Assembly (NCBI RefSeq): GCF_900110835.1
Contig: NZ_FOJG01000002.1
Location: forward strand, 186,001-250,000
DNA from: Chitinophaga arvensicola
Lineage (GTDB): Bacteria > Bacteroidota > Bacteroidia > Chitinophagales > Chitinophagaceae
Direction: 5' to 3'
Length of the DNA: 64,000 nt
In this document: in pieces, positions 61,982 to 64,000 of the stretch
Layout of the letters: each line of letters begins with the position of its first letter
Position numbering within the stretch: the first letter of the stretch is position 1
Translations under genes and position numbers: made by a program
Notes under the pieces: generated by a model
Database searches by the model: none
Seen by the model: only the letters and a program-made list of their open reading frames with translations
What the model was told of the DNA's origin: nothing

Positions 61982-62027
61982 CAAAGGTAAAGAATTACGA
62001 ACTATGGATTTGTCATTCGTAATTCTT
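61982..62027. promoter_or_regulatory. Helicase -7 element and 12-bp inverted repeat
   Basis: Read leftward, TACCTTTG (61989-61982) matches TAnnTTTG and precedes the helicase start by 22 nt. Directly next to it is an inverted repeat with perfect arms AAGAATTACGAA (61990-62001) and TTCGTAATTCTT (62016-62027). The repeat lies between two divergent genes and could be an operator for one or both, or an RNA hairpin. Confidence 0.5.
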
Positions 62028-62055
62028 ATTTCGATACATTAGCATAAAAAAAGCT

Positions 62056-62982
62056 ATGAAAAACCTCCACATCCCTGCAATATGTGTTCATGAATATGGA
62101 GGCCCTGAGCAGTTACAACTGCAGGAAGTGCCTGTTCCTGTACCGGCAAAAGACCAGGTATTGATCAAAATAGTTGCCAGTGGCGTTAATCCTATCGACT
62201 GGAAAATAAGAGAAGGTTTTATGAAACATCCTTTGCCTTATGTGCCGGGCGTAGAAGCCTCGGGTATCGTTACTGCTGTAGGAGAGGGCGTTTTCGGTAA
62301 AAAGGTGGGAGATGAAGTGTATGGTGCGGTAGATGGTTCTTATGCCACATACGCCGTTACACCGGCAGAACTGCTGTTCCGCAAACCCCATAGTCTCACT
62401 TTCGAGGAAGCTGCTGCCATGGGAGGCGCTAAAACCGCCTGGGGTGCATTGTTTGATGTAGGCCGGCTGGTAAAAGGCCAGCGGATTCTTATCCATGCGG
62501 GGGCAGGGGGAGTAGGTCATTTCGCGGTACAACTTGCCTATAACGCCGGCGCATATGTTATCGCCACTGCCAGCGCTGAAAATATCGATTTTGTAACTTC
62601 CCTTGGCGCCGATGAGGTGATCGACTATAAAGCAGCTCCCTTTGAAACGCAGGTATCCTCGGTTGACATTGTGCTGGATACCGTAGGGGGAGATACCACC
62701 GAAAGGTCGCTGCAGGTGCTCAAACCAGATGGACTGCTGGTGAGTATTGTACAGATGCCGGATCCGGAAAAGGTTACTGCAGCGGGTGTTCGTGCGCAAT
62801 GGGGCGGTACCAAAACGCTCGCCGCCATGAAGGAGGTACACAAGCTGCTGGATAAGGGATTGATCCAACCTTATGTGCGTAAGATATTCCAGCCACTCTC
62901 GCAGGCTGCTGCCGCACAGGAATACAGTAAAAACGGAGGAGCAGGCAGGGGAAAGATTGTCCTGAAGATCTCTGAAGTATAA
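62056..62982 (+). CDS. NADP-dependent quinone oxidoreductase-like enzyme (MDR family)
   Basis: The 308-residue protein has the zinc-free MDR fold of quinone oxidoreductases. The N-terminal catalytic part contains YGGPEQLQLQEVPVP, SGVNPIDWKIREG and PGVEASGIVTAVG. A nucleotide-binding Rossmann part follows with IHAGAGGVGHFAVQLA. The substrate-lid region then leads to a short C-terminal tail with NGGAGRGKIVLKI. There are no zinc ligands. It would reduce quinones or similar carbonyl compounds with NADPH. It is divergent from the helicase and convergent with an HxlR regulator. Confidence 0.87.
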   Translation: MKNLHIPAICVHEYGGPEQLQLQEVPVPVPAKDQVLIKIVASGVNPIDWKIREGFMKHPLPYVPGVEASGIVTAVGEGVFGKKVGDEVYGAVDGSYATYAVTPAELLFRKPHSLTFEEAAAMGGAKTAWGALFDVGRLVKGQRILIHAGAGGVGHFAVQLAYNAGAYVIATASAENIDFVTSLGADEVIDYKAAPFETQVSSVDIVLDTVGGDTTERSLQVLKPDGLLVSIVQMPDPEKVTAAGVRAQWGGTKTLAAMKEVHKLLDKGLIQPYVRKIFQPLSQAAAAQEYSKNGGAGRGKIVLKISEV

Positions 62983-62994
62983 AATACGGTTGCC

Positions 62995-63021
62995 GGGCTG
63001 ACAGTTTTCACTTGTCAGCCC
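62995..63021. terminator. Terminator between MDR and HxlR genes
   Basis: Arms GGGCTGACA (62995-63003) and TGTCAGCCC (63013-63021) with a 9-nt loop are followed by ATTTCATTTTATTT. They lie just after the oxidoreductase gene and 8 nt before the end of the convergent HxlR gene. Confidence 0.65.
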
Positions 63022-63029
63022 ATTTCATT

Positions 63030-63422
63030 TTATTTACCCAGTATTTTCTTGCGGTGCTGAATGCCCCATTTCTGCAGGGCTCCTATTACGCTGTCCAGCG
63101 TAGCGGCGTAGGGCGTCAGGGTATATTCCACCGATACCGGCTGTGAATCATATACCGTCCGCTTCACCAGTTTATGCGTTTCCAGGTCTTTTAATTCTTT
63201 GGAAAGCACTTTGGAGGTGATTTTTGGAATGCTTCGTTCAATATCACGGAAACGCTTATGCCCCCTGGAAACTGCGATGATAATGGGCAGCTTCCATTTT
63301 CCGCTGATCACATCCAGCGCGTCTCTGACCGGCATAATTACTTTGTGGCAGTCGGTATGACTGCTTTCCTCCGCGTATGGTTTGCCACAATTAATAGTGA
63401 GTTCTTCTGTCTTCATCTGCAT
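63030..63422 (-). CDS. HxlR-family transcriptional regulator
   Basis: The 130-residue protein has the HxlR winged helix: DALDVISGKWKLPIIIAVSR, FRDIERSIPKITSKVLSKE and the wing with PVSVEYTLT. The second methionine (63416) may be the start. Two cysteines before the DNA-binding part (NCGKP and HTDCHK) could respond to redox state or electrophiles, as in HypR/YodB-type members. It is divergent from a DsbA-type gene, with about 100 nt between the starts, and probably regulates it. TTACTTT occurs twice in that gap (near 63449 and 63467). Confidence 0.86.
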   Translation of the reverse strand: MQMKTEELTINCGKPYAEESSHTDCHKVIMPVRDALDVISGKWKLPIIIAVSRGHKRFRDIERSIPKITSKVLSKELKDLETHKLVKRTVYDSQPVSVEYTLTPYAATLDSVIGALQKWGIQHRKKILGK

Positions 63423-63489
63423 ACAGTTGGTTACCTCCAGTAAAGCACTTACTTTAAGGAAACTGGTTACTTTTTGATAGCAAATATAT

Positions 63490-63497
63490 TAACTTTG
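63490..63497 (+). promoter_or_regulatory. -7 element of the DsbA-type gene
   Basis: The sequence TAACTTTG matches TAnnTTTG and lies 24 nt before the start codon. A TTTG at the usual 20-nt distance upstream is not present; one at 63473-63476 is closer than normal, so the promoter assignment is partial. Confidence 0.4.
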
Positions 63498-63521
63498 TAG
63501 ATGGAACTTAAATTAAAATAG

Positions 63522-64000
63522 ATGAAAGTAGAAATATGGTCAGATATCATGTGTCCGTTTTGCTACATCGGCAAGCGGAGATTTGAAGAGGCGCTGGAGC
63601 AGTTTCCCGACAAAGATAATATCACGGTGGAATGGAAGAGCTTCCAGCTCAATCCTTCCCTCAAATCCCAGCCTGGAAAGGATGTATATGATTATGTGGC
63701 AGAAATGAAAGGGCAATCCCGTGAATGGGCAGTAACCGTGCACGAACAACTGACGGGAACCGCCCGGGAAGCGGGTCTTACATATAATTTCGATAAGGCA
63801 GTGATTGCGAACTCCTTTGATGCGCACCGGCTGATTCAGCTGGCCAAACAACAGGGCCTCGGCGACGCAGCAGAAGAAAGATTGTTTTACGCCTACTTCA
63901 CAGAAGGGAAAGACGTGAGCGATCACGCTACGTTACTGGAATTAGGAGTGGAAATAGGACTGGACAAAGCCACTGTGGCCGCTGTACTGGATACCACAGA
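63522..64000 (+). CDS. DsbA-family oxidoreductase (FrnE-like), 3' end outside window
   Basis: About 159 codons are visible from the ATG at 63522. The chain opens MKVEIWSDIMCPFCYIGKRR with the C-P-F-C redox pair at residues 11-14. The helical insertion FKSFQLNPSL-like (WKSFQLNPSL), FDAHRLIQLA and YAYFTEGKD of FrnE-type proteins follow. No signal peptide is present, so it is a cytoplasmic thioredoxin-fold isomerase or oxidoreductase. It is divergent from an HxlR regulator with two cysteines and is the probable target of that regulator. The C-terminus continues beyond base 64000. Confidence 0.86.
   Translation, partial: MKVEIWSDIMCPFCYIGKRRFEEALEQFPDKDNITVEWKSFQLNPSLKSQPGKDVYDYVAEMKGQSREWAVTVHEQLTGTAREAGLTYNFDKAVIANSFDAHRLIQLAKQQGLGDAAEERLFYAYFTEGKDVSDHATLLELGVEIGLDKATVAAVLDTT

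Noticed and set aside
1..64000. CRISPR array, tRNA, rRNA or intact insertion sequence
   Set aside because: I looked for regularly spaced repeats, cloverleaf-like stretches and transposase genes with inverted ends and saw none; only the recombinase tail points to mobile DNA.

Overview
The window looks like chromosome of a Bacteroidota member, most likely the Chitinophaga/Chitinophagaceae group. The signs are a SusC-type outer-membrane barrel, a Bacteroidota alpha-2-macroglobulin, an ECF sigma/FecR pair, many lipoproteins with a C-terminal lipobox, large MacB/FtsX permeases, weak Shine-Dalgarno sites and promoters of the TTTG-N20-TAnnTTTG type. No rRNA, tRNA, CRISPR array or intact insertion sequence was seen.

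Bases 1 to about 5830 form an AT-rich accessory island. A leftward set holds a GHKL (Hsp90-like) ATPase cut by the window edge and two different proteins with the HEPN R-x4-H motif. Next to it lie three broken genes: a T5orf172/Mug113 GIY-YIG-like gene, the tail of a serine recombinase, and a DUF1016 PDDEXK nuclease with a 1-nt frameshift near its end. This reads as a partly decayed, defence-like mobile island.

Bases 5.9 to 24 kb are mostly small enzymes and regulators: a divergent flavin monooxygenase/AraC pair, an M48 protease coupled to a coiled-coil envelope protein, lipoproteins, a gene split by an amber codon, an XRE-pentapeptide fusion, a CPBP protein, an FtsX-type permease, an SRPBCC-ArsR-SnoaL operon with two operators, a sterol-desaturase-like enzyme, an oxalate-decarboxylase-like bicupin, a GNAT enzyme, and SH3 and BON proteins.

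Bases 24.2 to 31.3 kb hold the most unusual locus. A SusC-type barrel lacks its plug. It is followed 4 nt later by a 1503-residue thioester alpha-2-macroglobulin that carries a TonB-box-like segment and a complete SusC-type plug in its middle. The two genes look like a transporter or envelope anchor split over two chains, with a protease-trap protein supplying the plug.

Bases 31.4 to 64 kb hold SdpR/SdpI with a hydrolase, a second sterol desaturase under twin palindromic operators, a phosphoesterase, a cold-shock protein, a tricorn-like protease, a TetR-FabF operon with an operator inside its promoter, a second FtsX-type permease, two cytochrome P460-type proteins (one without a heme site), an AsmA protein, a GH43 enzyme, an MFS/LysR pair, an ECF sigma-FecR-AraC-like operon, a Tat-exported TIM-barrel protein, a DEAD-box helicase with a DEVD motif, a quinone-reductase-like enzyme and a divergent HxlR/DsbA pair running off the right edge.
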